Translations under genes and position numbers: made by a program
From: a virus
DNA length: 42,022 nt
Strand: one strand, 5' to 3'
IMG/VR virus record: IMGVR_UViG_3300029893_000019
Location: 1,149-43,170 of that record
The notes under the pieces: generated by a model
Databases searched by the model: none
What the model was told of the DNA's origin: nothing
What the model saw: only the letters and a program-made list of their open reading frames with translations
Part shown: one piece after another, positions 24,451 through 32,091 of the stretch
How positions within the stretch are numbered: the stretch's first letter is position 1
How the letters are laid out: every line of letters begins with the position of its first letter

Positions 24451-24669
24451 TTATCCCTTCCCAGAAGGGACGCCGACTTTCGCGAGGGCTGCGTTTGCGA
24501 TCTGCTGTTCAGGTGACAGTGAGCAGGCTACCTGACTAATCTCTAGCAGGGCCGCGAGCAGTTCATTCCGCTCTTTCACCAGCGTATCGATGGCGTTCGG
24601 CGTCTTCGAGTAATCGTCCTCGGTTTTCAGAGGCAGCGTTGGCGCCTGCTCGAAGTGCTGCTCAACCAA
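24451..24669 (-). CDS. small hypothetical early protein
   Basis: A 72-residue protein starting with TTG 24669 immediately after the stop of the preceding gene (TAGTTG), so its translation is probably coupled. Contains NAIDTLVKERNELLAALLEIS, a helix common in short phage early proteins, and two cysteine-free ends. The start codon is weak and the SD (GGTGA) poor, so the exact start is uncertain. Function unknown. Confidence 0.55.
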   Translation of the reverse strand: MVEQHFEQAPTLPLKTEDDYSKTPNAIDTLVKERNELLAALLEISQVACSLSPEQQIANAALAKVGVPSGKG

Positions 24670-24849
24670 CTAGTCACCGAAGGCCGTCGTCGCGCAGCGG
24701 CCGAACCCAAGCGAACGCACCACGCCAAGTTCCATCAGCCTCTTCAGCGCGGCCTTCGGCGTGTCGTAACTGTTGTCGTCTTCGGCGGTTTCCTTGAATC
24801 GGATCAGCCACGCCAAATCTTCTTCTTGCAGGATCTCAGTTGCTTTCAT
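24670..24849 (-). CDS. 59-residue hypothetical early protein
   Basis: A short frame on the minus strand: ATG 24849, with GGAG six bases upstream, and stop TAG at 24670. The protein begins MKATEILQEEDLAWLIRF and continues through TPKAALKRLMELGV to GRCATTAFGD. It reads as a compact, winged-helix-like small protein. Codon use and the tight junction with the next gene support it as real. No family is recognised. Confidence 0.6.
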   Translation of the reverse strand: MKATEILQEEDLAWLIRFKETAEDDNSYDTPKAALKRLMELGVVRSLGFGRCATTAFGD

Positions 24850-24915
24850 TCTTTTCTCCGATCAGTCAGCCGCCGAACCCGTCGCTCCAGGGGAGCCTCC
24901 GGCGATAAGGCCGCC

Positions 24916-25185
24916 TCAGGCTCCCTGAGCTTGGTCGTTAGAGCACTCGTGGAACTCGATCAACTTGTCCAGGTAGTTCCGCGCTTTCTTCAGGTCTTCC
25001 AGCCCGCCCTTGTCATCGCAACGCGCCAGATACTTGATTGCGTTCCCGCGCAGGAAGCCGGCGAACTGGTCGCGGGTCATCCACGCCTCCATTGCATGCC
25101 ACGGCTGCACCTTCTTGCTGGCGTAGTGGTTGCCGCCGATCTGTGTGTCTTCTGCTGCCATCGTTTTCTCCTTGGTCAGTCCCAT
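24916..25185 (-). CDS. DUF3310-family protein
   Basis: An 89-residue protein with the DUF3310 pattern: GGNHYASKKVQPWHAME, FAGFLRGNAIKYLARCDDK and GGLEDLKKARNYLDKLIE. The family is widespread in phages as a small early protein; a nucleotide kinase-related role is sometimes suggested but unproven. Two starts have good SDs: ATG 25185 (AGGAG, six bases) and ATG 25161 (AAGGAG, six bases; gives 81 residues starting MAAEDTQ). I keep the longer form, but the shorter may be used too. Confidence 0.8.
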   Translation of the reverse strand: MGLTKEKTMAAEDTQIGGNHYASKKVQPWHAMEAWMTRDQFAGFLRGNAIKYLARCDDKGGLEDLKKARNYLDKLIEFHECSNDQAQGA

Positions 25186-25264
25186 TTCAATCTCCTATCA
25201 AGTCACCCGCCGCACCCGCATGGTTCTCAAGCCTCCGCGCATAACGGTCGCGGGGCGGGGGTGA

Positions 25265-25456
25265 TCAGATTCTGCAGAAGTGGCGCTCAAACACCTCTTC
25301 TACCTTTTGGATCTGGGGTTCGGTGAGGCGTGAAGTGTCCTTCCCGTCATTGCTCTGTTTCAATACCGATGCGATGAATTTTTGTTCCCACGCGGACACG
25401 TCCTTTTTTCCGATCAAGCCCGACAGCTGGGCTAGTTGACTGCTCAAGCTCTGCAT
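25265..25456 (-). CDS. small hypothetical early protein
   Basis: A 63-residue helical protein. ATG 25456 has AAGGAG five bases upstream and follows the previous stop closely. Contains LAQLSGLIGKKDVSAWEQKFI, then QIQKVEEVFERHFC, which resembles short helical segments of zinc-finger or primase-like proteins but is too short to assign. Function unknown. Confidence 0.6.
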   Translation of the reverse strand: MQSLSSQLAQLSGLIGKKDVSAWEQKFIASVLKQSNDGKDTSRLTEPQIQKVEEVFERHFCRI

Positions 25457-25457
25457 T

Positions 25458-25790
25458 TCAGCTCCTTCTGGTAAAGGTTGGTTTGGGTTTCAGTGGGGAC
25501 CTGATCGTAGAGGCCTTGTCCTCACCAGACAAGTCAACCCCCATGGGCATCTTGCACCACGAGCACAGGACGTCGTAGACTTCGGAGGCCTTCCTGAGGT
25601 TCTGCCCTTTTTCCAAAAGGCGCAACTCACCAGAGGCCAATACTGCAGGAACCACACAGTAGTACTTCAGATGGGGGTCTTTTGTCCGCATCATTACCGT
25701 CAGAAGGACCGAGTCCAGGTGCTTAGCATTCTTTGTGAGGGCACTCATGGGGTGCCAGTCAAGCACTTCAGTGGGGAAGAGTCCCGGCAC
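25458..25790 (-). CDS. hypothetical early protein
   Basis: A 110-residue protein starting at GTG 25790, with GGAG seven bases upstream, inside the end of the phosphoribosyltransferase gene (23-base overlap). A mixed alpha/beta sequence (HLDSVLLTVMMRTKDPHLK, then YYCVVPAVL) is followed by VYDVLCSWCKMPMG, whose CxxC might bind metal. The C-terminus is basic. It is unrecognised. Overlap with the gene before it suggests co-translation. Confidence 0.55.
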   Translation of the reverse strand: MPGLFPTEVLDWHPMSALTKNAKHLDSVLLTVMMRTKDPHLKYYCVVPAVLASGELRLLEKGQNLRKASEVYDVLCSWCKMPMGVDLSGEDKASTIRSPLKPKPTFTRRS

Positions 25791-26196
25791 GATCAGGCTC
25801 CTTTCTGGATTTCAAGTATTGCTCTAGGTCCTCCTCAGCCTTTTTGGGGTTCTCCCAAGGGAAGATCACCCACTGCTCTAGTGGGACCACGCGTGAAGGG
25901 AATAGCCACAAAGGGGCATTGGGCCTGGCCACCCAACAGGAGTAGGCTGAGAACCCCCCTTTGGCCTTGTTTAAGGTTTCGCCGGAATCAACTATATCGT
26001 CGACCCACAGGGCGTACCGATGCTGTTCTAGCGTCAAGGGTAGCCCTGTCGCATGGCTTAAGGCCACGGCCACCGTCAGACCGCCCCGAGGGACCCCGTA
26101 GATCCGATCCACGGGGAAATACCTGATCTTCCGCGCCAGGTCGGCAACGGCCTCATCGAAATCAGCCCAAGTCAGATAGAGAAACTGGCGCTGCAC
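25768..26196 (-). CDS. phosphoribosyltransferase-like protein
   Basis: A 142-residue protein. I place the start at GTG 26196, eight bases after GAGGAG and 25 bases inside queD. YGVPRGGLTVAVAL (33-46) and LWVDDIVDSGETL (63-75) are the flexible-loop side and the PRPP-binding loop of type I phosphoribosyltransferases. The C-terminal part (PLWLFPSRVVPLEQWVIFPWE) resembles the hood of xanthine/hypoxanthine-type enzymes. It would transfer a base to PRPP or hydrolyse a nucleotide. Its overlap with queD suggests a role linked to purine or 7-deazapurine salvage; that link is inference. Confidence 0.75.
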   Translation of the reverse strand: MQRQFLYLTWADFDEAVADLARKIRYFPVDRIYGVPRGGLTVAVALSHATGLPLTLEQHRYALWVDDIVDSGETLNKAKGGFSAYSCWVARPNAPLWLFPSRVVPLEQWVIFPWENPKKAEEDLEQYLKSRKEPDRAGTLPH

Positions 26197-26630
26197 TTGC
26201 GAGTCTCCTCGACAATGACCTGGACCAGCTTGCACCCCGTTCCTTTCAGCTGCTGGGGTCCGACAACTTCCAACAGGTACTGGGCCATGTTTTCGGCAGT
26301 GGGGTTGAATGGGGTCCACACCATGGACGCATTGAAGGCGCGGTCCTCCTCGATGCAGGCCTGCGTGCAGATGAGGTGGTGAATGTTGGTCATGATGGGG
26401 TCTTTCTCCCAGGCCAAGAACTTGTGGTCCCAGTTGTCTTCCAACCACAAGCACAGGCGCGTCTTGATGACCGAGAAGTCGAGTACCCGCCCAACGTCGT
26501 CCAGCTCGGCCTCGACCTTGAAGTGGATCCGGTAGTTATGCCCATGCAGGTGCTGACACTTTGACTCGTGCCCAGACACTCGATGCCCACAGGAAATATC
26601 GTGGTACCGGTCTGCTGAAAACTTACTCAT
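26172..26630 (-). CDS. queD: 6-carboxytetrahydropterin synthase (QueD)
   Basis: A 152-residue protein with AGGAG eight bases before ATG 26630. Zinc ligands H16, H29 and H31 and the catalytic C25 lie in CGHRVSG and KCQHLHGHNYR. TPFNPTAENMAQYLLE and VIVEETRKCSASF complete the 6-pyruvoyl-tetrahydropterin synthase fold. QueD converts dihydroneopterin triphosphate, made by FolE, to carboxytetrahydropterin on the route to preQ0. With folE, queC and dpdA in the same arm, it supports replacement of guanine in the phage DNA by a 7-deazaguanine. It is separated from those genes by about 12 kb of replication genes. Confidence 0.93.
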   Translation of the reverse strand: MSKFSADRYHDISCGHRVSGHESKCQHLHGHNYRIHFKVEAELDDVGRVLDFSVIKTRLCLWLEDNWDHKFLAWEKDPIMTNIHHLICTQACIEEDRAFNASMVWTPFNPTAENMAQYLLEVVGPQQLKGTGCKLVQVIVEETRKCSASFSI

Positions 26631-26799
26631 TCGGGAATCTCCTTTTAAGCTCCTCTGCCCCGGCCTTTTGCAGCTCGGGACTAGTGCGGAGGATTGGTGG
26701 CAGCGGGTTGCGGAGCATCGCGGCTATTTGTGCGGCGAGAGGTTTTGGGAACAGCAGGATCGGGAATGGGTCACTGTGGACCTTGTTTGTTGTCTTCAC
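26623..26799 (-). CDS. 58-residue hypothetical protein upstream of queD
   Basis: The frame is open further, but GTG 26799 has GAGGA eight bases upstream and is the likeliest start. The protein reads DPFPILLFPKPLAAQIAAML, then PPILRTSPELQKAGAEELK. The stop overlaps the queD start by 8 bases. The sequence looks like a short, proline-rich peptide of unknown function. Confidence 0.5.
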   Translation of the reverse strand: MKTTNKVHSDPFPILLFPKPLAAQIAAMLRNPLPPILRTSPELQKAGAEELKRRFPNE

Positions 26800-26914
26800 C
26801 AATGTCTTCCTCGTCGGTTTGTGAAAAAAGACCCTTCGCAAGGATTGGGGCCAAGGCCAGGTACAGTACTGCGATCAGGACCAAGTAGTGGGCCAGGGTC
26901 AGCTTTTCAAGCAT
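26771..26914 (-). CDS. small single-span membrane protein
   Basis: A 47-residue protein. ATG 26914 overlaps the end of the preceding gene. One membrane helix (LVLIAVLYLALAPILAKGLF, 9-28) is followed by a strongly acidic tail (TDEEDIGEDN). Such small early membrane proteins often block superinfection or alter the host membrane; nothing more specific can be read. The frame extends to 26962, but no SD supports an earlier start. Confidence 0.5.
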   Translation of the reverse strand: MLEKLTLAHYLVLIAVLYLALAPILAKGLFSQTDEEDIGEDNKQGPQ

Positions 26915-27134
26915 GAAGTACCCCCGTAAAACCATCACTGTGCTTTGAGCAGTACCCCTCATCCTCGACTGGAGGCTGTGCTGGCAGGATCTGAGTGAAA
27001 GGTCCGTGTGGGCCCATCTGCATCACTGAGACCGCAGTGGGCGGGTTATACGCGCAGACACGAAACATCGTTTTGTCCGGCGCCAGGTGGACGTGGGAAT
27101 GCTCGCAATTTTGACAAGTCTTTTTTGTGCTCAT
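26907..27134 (-). CDS. cysteine-rich small protein (possible zinc binding)
   Basis: A 75-residue protein with AGGAGG before ATG 27134. CQNCEHSHVH, then FRVCAYNPP and GYCSKHSDG supply four or more Cys/His pairs that could hold one zinc. It follows the SbcC-like gene at once. The general pattern is common among phage early proteins. Function unknown. Confidence 0.6.
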   Translation of the reverse strand: MSTKKTCQNCEHSHVHLAPDKTMFRVCAYNPPTAVSVMQMGPHGPFTQILPAQPPVEDEGYCSKHSDGFTGVLHA

Positions 27135-27143
27135 GGTGCCTCC

Positions 27144-28910
27144 TTAAGTAATAGAACTGCCTGAAGAGTCTTTGGTCACTACGACCGTCTTACTGAACCC
27201 ACCAAACTCCAGTGCTCGGTGGTCTGCAACCCAAATCTGCTTACCATTATCCTGTGCCCTGGATTTTAGTGCGTGCATCAGATCGGTGATGCCCGATGTA
27301 GATAGCCAGGTCGAGGGCTCGTCCCAGAACTCTACATTGGTATCAGCACCCAGCCTTGACGTGATGAGCGACGACAGCCCCATAGCGACGGCAAGGCGCA
27401 TGCGCTGGCTCTCACCCCCAGACCAAGCCTCCCAAGGCACTACTGACTCGGTGACTGGAGAGTAGATCAGCACAGAGAACCCTGTCTTGACCCCACCAGT
27501 TTTCTTTTCCCGCTCAACATCAAACTCGATCCTCCACCCCTCGAGTCCAAGTTGGTGCAGGGCTGAGTTGCACTCAACCTCCAACTGCGTGAGGCTCTCC
27601 TCGATTAGGTATAGACGCAGCTCCTTGAACTCCTTTTGCCAGTAGCGGAGCCCCTCACCCTCTTTGCGGAGTGCTGCCAGGCCTTCCTTGAGCCCCCGAT
27701 ACTCTGTTTCTAAGGCTTTCAGCTCCGCAGCCAACTCAGGGTCTTCTTTTGGTAAGTCTGCCCGCATCAGCCGTTCTTTTGCACCAAGCTCGTTTTGGAG
27801 TACCGCCTTTCGTGTAGCCACCTGCCTGATGTGCTCTGCTGCATCTGACCTGTCGTCCAGAGCCTTATACAAGTCCTTCAACTCCAGATCCCAATCCTTT
27901 ACCCACTTCTCGGCCTCCTCTAGCAGCGCCATATTCTCCTTGATCTTTTCTTGGGCTTCTTCATAGGCCACCAGTCCTGCCTTGATCTGCTTGCCATCCA
28001 GTGGAGACCCACAAAGGACACAGGTGGTCTTGGGTTTCTTGACCTGCTCTAGTTGCCGATTTTCAAACCGCCACTCCTTCATCTGGTCAATCGCTGCGTC
28101 ACGCTGCTCCTCTACGTGGTCTTTCATCTCTTTAAGATCAGCACGGACTTTCTTGTCCTCCTTGGAGTGCCTTTCTGCCAACGCTTCCGCTTCCGCCAAC
28201 GCTCTTCTAGCGTCCTTGATGTTTTCCTTCAGGGCTACCCCGCGCAAGTACCTCTCACGAACCTGGTCGGCAACTCGATAGCCCTCCTGCTCAATGAAAG
28301 CCCGCTTGGCGATCAAGGAGCCTTGTTGCCGGCCCAGATCCACCTCCAAGACCTGAGCCCTCGCCTCCAGGACCTTCGCTTCTTTGCTGGCCTGGTCCGA
28401 GGCTGCTTCCCACAGGTCAAGATTCAGCACCTCGGTAAAGAGGGCCATCTGCTCTGAGGCTGACAGGTCCAAGAAGGATGGTGAGAACTGAGCAAAGAAG
28501 ATCGAGTAGAGAAAGGCTTTAGGCGAGATCCCCAGCATTCCTTCTAAGGTCTGCTGATCCACTTCCCGAAGCTCTTCCGACGCCCGCTCGCCCACACAAA
28601 GGCGGTTGGGTCCCTGCTCTCTCCGCACGGTAAAGGCTTTTCCAAGTGCCTCCACCGCCACCTCCACTACCGTGGTCCCGCCTGCTCCCCAGGACTTGAT
28701 GTTGCCGGCCTTGAGCCCTCGTGAGGTCTTTCCATACAGGCACCAATACAGCGCCTCGAAGATTGAGCTCTTGCCAGCCCCGTTGGCACCCAGAGCAGGC
28801 TCAACAAGGTTCTTTCCAGTCACGAACACCAGCCCGGGGTCACCAAACTCGATCAGAGTCCGCGCTCTGAAAGAGCGGAATCCCGAGATTTCAGCGGTTT
28901 TTATCTTCAT
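27144..28910 (-). CDS. SbcC/Rad50-like recombination ATPase
   Basis: A 588-residue protein starting at ATG 28910. Walker A is GANGAGKSS (41-49), followed by a long charged coiled coil with a zinc hook at its apex (CVLC, 297-300). The ABC signature SGGES (497-501) and Walker B FWDEPS (528-533) complete the fold. Like T4 gp46 it is short compared with bacterial SbcC. With the SbcD-like nuclease just before it, it would process DNA ends for recombination-dependent replication. A degenerate copy of the phage terminator separates the two genes. Confidence 0.9.
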   Translation of the reverse strand: MKIKTAEISGFRSFRARTLIEFGDPGLVFVTGKNLVEPALGANGAGKSSIFEALYWCLYGKTSRGLKAGNIKSWGAGGTTVVEVAVEALGKAFTVRREQGPNRLCVGERASEELREVDQQTLEGMLGISPKAFLYSIFFAQFSPSFLDLSASEQMALFTEVLNLDLWEAASDQASKEAKVLEARAQVLEVDLGRQQGSLIAKRAFIEQEGYRVADQVRERYLRGVALKENIKDARRALAEAEALAERHSKEDKKVRADLKEMKDHVEEQRDAAIDQMKEWRFENRQLEQVKKPKTTCVLCGSPLDGKQIKAGLVAYEEAQEKIKENMALLEEAEKWVKDWDLELKDLYKALDDRSDAAEHIRQVATRKAVLQNELGAKERLMRADLPKEDPELAAELKALETEYRGLKEGLAALRKEGEGLRYWQKEFKELRLYLIEESLTQLEVECNSALHQLGLEGWRIEFDVEREKKTGGVKTGFSVLIYSPVTESVVPWEAWSGGESQRMRLAVAMGLSSLITSRLGADTNVEFWDEPSTWLSTSGITDLMHALKSRAQDNGKQIWVADHRALEFGGFSKTVVVTKDSSGSSIT

Positions 28911-28933
28911 CTTGAGTACTGCCTCATGTGTTG

Positions 28934-28968
28934 CCCCAAAAACCCCGCCTAGAGCGTTTTTACGGCGT
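28934..28968 (-). terminator. degenerate terminator copy between sbcD- and sbcC-like genes
   Basis: On the minus strand the right arm and loop (CGCTCTAGGCGGGGTTTTTG) match the terminators at 12.81 and 24.13 kb, but the left arm is altered (ACGCCGTA instead of CCCGCCTA). Only about four pairs remain, before a run of five T. It overlaps the last codons and stop (TAG) of the SbcD-like gene. It may only attenuate transcription into the SbcC-like gene. Confidence 0.5.
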
Positions 28969-29956
28969 TCTCCTGGGTTGTTTTCATCAGGGCCCTGCCC
29001 AACTCCTGCAGGTGGGGCGGGATTCTCTTCTGGGCACAGTACCTTGAGAAGGAATCCTCAGGTTTCGTAGCCACCTTGGCCTTTTTCAATGAGACGGCTC
29101 CACCATCAGGAGCGCGCTCCAGTTCTAGTGAGACCAGATCTGCCCCGACCCTTTTGCAGGCCTCTTGCACCTTGGTTTTTATCAGGTGCCACTCCAGCGC
29201 TTCTGCTTTCGACAACCTGACCCTGATCTTGCACTGGTCCCCCTCTTGAACCTCAGACAGGTTGAGGTCGCCTACTCCGTCAAGTATGATGGAGTGCCGA
29301 CTCAAGCTCTCATAGTGCAGCTGTGTCGTTCTTCCACGCTCGTCAAAGTAGACGGCCCTGGGTTTGAAAGAATCACCAAACCGGATTGGGTATGGTGCCC
29401 CGAGGTACTCTACCGGACCCACCTTTTGGGGCACGTGCACGTCTCCGGCAAGAATTAGGGCTCGGGTTTCAGCAAACAGGCTTACCGGGATACCCGACAG
29501 GCTCCCACCGGCTTCGGCTTCTGCCCCCTGCATGGTCGCGTGAAGCAGGATCACCTCGTAGTCCAGATCCAGATCTGCCCAATCACCTTTCCAGTCTCTG
29601 GTGTGGGGCAGGATCAGTATCTGGCCTTGGCAGGCTGGCTCTGAGTAGAAGCTGACGTTGGGCAGTGCGTTCAAGAAACGGAAGTAGGGCCATTCAGGGT
29701 CTATCCCATCGTGGTTCCCGCGCAGGATATGGACCTCCATGACCTGGGCCAGCTGCTCCAGTTCGTCCACCATGCGGTTCACCAACTGGGAAGGGTGGTA
29801 ATCCTTGGCATCGGTCAAGTCCCCCAGTACCCAGAGCCTCTCGACATGCTTCAGCCCCCGGATCCAAGGGAACAGCCCCCAACGGTACTCATCCCTTTCG
29901 TTTGAGGTTAAGTGTAGGTCTGACACTAGCAGGCTTTTGGCTAAGGGGTGCGGCAT
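28949..29956 (-). CDS. SbcD/Mre11-like DNA exonuclease
   Basis: A 335-residue protein. ATG 29956, with AGGAG upstream, is preferred over the longer open frame. Metallophosphoesterase motifs are in order: VSDLHL (D13, H15), LGDLTD (D46), RGNHDG (N81, H82), LLHATM and AGDVHVP. It corresponds to T4 gp47 and pairs with the SbcC-like ATPase downstream. Its first 68 bases overlap the gene before it. The last codons coincide with a degenerate terminator. Confidence 0.9.
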   Translation of the reverse strand: MPHPLAKSLLVSDLHLTSNERDEYRWGLFPWIRGLKHVERLWVLGDLTDAKDYHPSQLVNRMVDELEQLAQVMEVHILRGNHDGIDPEWPYFRFLNALPNVSFYSEPACQGQILILPHTRDWKGDWADLDLDYEVILLHATMQGAEAEAGGSLSGIPVSLFAETRALILAGDVHVPQKVGPVEYLGAPYPIRFGDSFKPRAVYFDERGRTTQLHYESLSRHSIILDGVGDLNLSEVQEGDQCKIRVRLSKAEALEWHLIKTKVQEACKRVGADLVSLELERAPDGGAVSLKKAKVATKPEDSFSRYCAQKRIPPHLQELGRALMKTTQENAVKTL

Positions 29957-30455
29957 GATGAAGGAACTCCTCAAAGGTGTAGAGCTCAAGGCCCAAATTG
30001 GGGAAAGAGGCTATAGGCTGAACCCGAGTGCTCAGGTCAAACAGTTCGACGCCTACCGCAGTCATGCCCACCAGAGCGGGCATTTGATTCTGTTTCAGGA
30101 TCACGACGGGGGTCTTCCCATGCTGATGCGCCTGACTTTGAGCCTTGTCCCAAAAACGCTCGATTAGTCCTGAGTTTGAGGTTACCAGTGCAGCGAACGT
30201 CAGATCACGATAGAACTTGCACTCGATAAAGATCTCCTCAATCAGCGCATACCCATCAGCGTGAGTAGCGCAGATATCCCCGGACACGTGCGCCAACCCC
30301 TGCCCCTTTTTGCCAGCAACAGTGGCTCGGCCTCCAGACATGGCCGACCTCCAGAAGACATCGTCTCGCTTGTTCTTGGTGACCCACAGTGAGAGCTTCT
30401 TGCAGACGTCCCTTTCAAATGCGGACCCCTTTGCTTTTCCTCCACCACTTTTCAT
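29889..30455 (-). CDS. PD-(D/E)XK nuclease, possible Holliday junction resolvase
   Basis: A 188-residue protein starting at ATG 30455, overlapping the previous stop by 4 bases. GSAFERDV (E14), FWRSAMSGGRAT, SGDICAT (D60) and IFIECKFYRDL (E78, K80) make the E...D...ExK pattern of archaeal-type resolvases and related phage nucleases. It lies between RecA and SbcCD, a position suited to resolving recombination intermediates or cutting host DNA. The choice between those roles is open. Confidence 0.75.
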   Translation of the reverse strand: MKSGGGKAKGSAFERDVCKKLSLWVTKNKRDDVFWRSAMSGGRATVAGKKGQGLAHVSGDICATHADGYALIEEIFIECKFYRDLTFAALVTSNSGLIERFWDKAQSQAHQHGKTPVVILKQNQMPALVGMTAVGVELFDLSTRVQPIASFPNLGLELYTFEEFLHHAAPLSQKPASVRPTLNLKRKG

Positions 30456-30823
30456 TCTTCCAGCACCTTTCTGGCCATTTCTGCGGCCTGCTCAAACGCT
30501 CCTTGTACGATGGCTCTGGACGCTGACCCACTGGGCAGTGAGTTCAAGCACTGCTCATAGGAACCTAGCAAATACTGGACTGCCAGCTGCAGCGCCTCGA
30601 TCTCACCACAGATCCCCAACTCCCTGAGTCTTGCCAGAGTCAACTGCTTCTTCACTGCGGTCTTTTTACGCCTTGCGTGGTACAGCTTCCATAAAGGGGT
30701 CCAGTGCCCATTGGGGCAGACTTTGCCCTGCATCTTCTTTTCTGATATCCAGTTGTAGGTGTTTTTGGCTGCAAACTCCACCCCGCATTCAGGGCAGGTC
30801 CAGAGCCCTAGTGCTCCTGGCAT
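30452..30823 (-). CDS. zinc-ribbon-containing hypothetical protein
   Basis: A 123-residue protein with GGGAG before ATG 30823. A Cys/His pair of ribbons (WTCPECGVEF, then KVCPNGHWTP) holds one zinc. A basic segment (HARRKKTAVKKQ) and two helices follow. It may bind nucleic acid and lies in the recombination block. I do not recognise a named family. Confidence 0.62.
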   Translation of the reverse strand: MPGALGLWTCPECGVEFAAKNTYNWISEKKMQGKVCPNGHWTPLWKLYHARRKKTAVKKQLTLARLRELGICGEIEALQLAVQYLLGSYEQCLNSLPSGSASRAIVQGAFEQAAEMARKVLEE

Positions 30824-30844
30824 AGGATCAGCTCCCGAGCTTTG

Positions 30845-31081
30845 TCACTCTTCACGACAGCCTCCGTTAGGCCAGCGCCTCAGACCCTTGCCGTTGGGCC
30901 GAGGGAACTCCACCCAGCAGTAATGGCGCCCATCCTTGATCTGGGAAACCAAGCGCACCGATGCGGGGCTGACTCCCGGGAATTTTCTGAAAAACGCGGC
31001 TACCAAGCATGACCGGTTCTGCAGCAGGGTCTTGGCTGCCTCCTGAGCAAGCGCCTCCAGAGGGGACTTTGTTTCAGGCAT
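30845..31081 (-). CDS. small hypothetical protein
   Basis: A 78-residue protein starting at ATG 31081, just after the recA stop (TGAGATG), with GAGGAGG upstream. Contains KSPLEALAQEAAKTLLQ, then VRLVSQIKDGRHYCWVEF and ends in a basic tail. Mixed helix and hairpin; no family is recognised. Confidence 0.55.
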   Translation of the reverse strand: MPETKSPLEALAQEAAKTLLQNRSCLVAAFFRKFPGVSPASVRLVSQIKDGRHYCWVEFPRPNGKGLRRWPNGGCREE

Positions 31082-31082
31082 C

Positions 31083-32090
31083 TCAATACTTCCTCCTCGT
31101 CGGTATGAACTGGCGCTCCACCTTGTACCACTCCTCTTCAACCAAGGTCGCCAACTCCTCCCGGAACTTTGCATACTCCTCCGGCTCGAACTGTTCAACC
31201 TTCTTCAGAAAGAACCCCGTCTTGTTCTTGTCGGTGCCAATCAAGTCCAGCTTGTCGATTGAGGCCAACCACTCGACATTAGCAGCAACGTCGTCGATTC
31301 CATACCCGAACTTGATCTGGACCTCACATTCCCGAAGGGGCAGGCCGACCTTGTTCTTTTTGCACTTGGCCTTGACCCTAAGGCCTACAGGCCTGTCCAC
31401 TTTAGCAATGGTCTTCTTCAAGGTCCCCATCTGCGCCAACCACAGAACCTGAGAGGCGTAGAAGTCTAGGGCGCGGCCTCCCGAACGGGTGTGCTTATCC
31501 CCAAACATGACCCCGATGGCGTCGCGCACCTGAGAGATCACGATGATGCAGACATTGCGGGACTCGATCTTTTGTACCAGGCGCCGGAAGAGCTGGCCCA
31601 TCTGCTTGGGTTTGTTTGCTCCGTAGGTCCCCTCGTCGATCTTGCGCTGCTGTTCCGCACGATCGGACAGGGCATCCAATGAGTCCAGGATGTAGAGTCC
31701 AGGCTCATCCTGATCCTTCTCGGTCAGCACCTTGTCCAGGTGCTCGTACCAGTCCTCTACCGTGTAGATGTCTTCGACAAAATTCACCCGGTCAATGGGC
31801 ATCCCCAGGGCTTCAGCATACCCCTTGTCAAAGGCTGCCTCTGCTTCCACGTACCAGATCTGACCAGGATACTCCTTTACGAAATTGGCGCAGGCCTCGA
31901 TTGCCAGGAGAGTCTTACCTGTTGACTTGTCACCAACCAGATTGGCCACTCTCCCTAATGGGTACCCTCCCCCCAGTACACAGTCCAAAATCTTGCACCC
32001 TGAGGAGATGAATTGGATACCCGACTTGGGGGCGGCGAAGTACGCGCCCCCAGCCGAGGCCACCACCCGTTTTAGCTTCGGGCGGTCCAT
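31083..32090 (-). CDS. RecA/UvsX-like recombinase
   Basis: A 335-residue protein. Walker A GDKSTGKT (53-60), Walker B-type LYILDSLDAL, and IIVISQVRDAIGVMFG with the loop-like THTRSGGRALDFYASQ region (about 205-220, sequence KHTRSGGRAL) identify a RecA-family strand-exchange protein. It lacks the long C-terminal domain of E. coli RecA. It starts at ATG 32090 next to the SSB stop and works with the gp32-like SSB and SbcCD-like proteins in recombination-dependent replication and repair. Confidence 0.9.
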   Translation of the reverse strand: MDRPKLKRVVASAGGAYFAAPKSGIQFISSGCKILDCVLGGGYPLGRVANLVGDKSTGKTLLAIEACANFVKEYPGQIWYVEAEAAFDKGYAEALGMPIDRVNFVEDIYTVEDWYEHLDKVLTEKDQDEPGLYILDSLDALSDRAEQQRKIDEGTYGANKPKQMGQLFRRLVQKIESRNVCIIVISQVRDAIGVMFGDKHTRSGGRALDFYASQVLWLAQMGTLKKTIAKVDRPVGLRVKAKCKKNKVGLPLRECEVQIKFGYGIDDVAANVEWLASIDKLDLIGTDKNKTGFFLKKVEQFEPEEYAKFREELATLVEEEWYKVERQFIPTRRKY

Positions 32091-32091
32091 C

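Noticed and set aside
26197-26454. Longer N-terminus for the phosphoribosyltransferase
   Set aside because: The extra part is the complement-frame shadow of queD (H- and R-rich); GTG 26196 has a clear SD.
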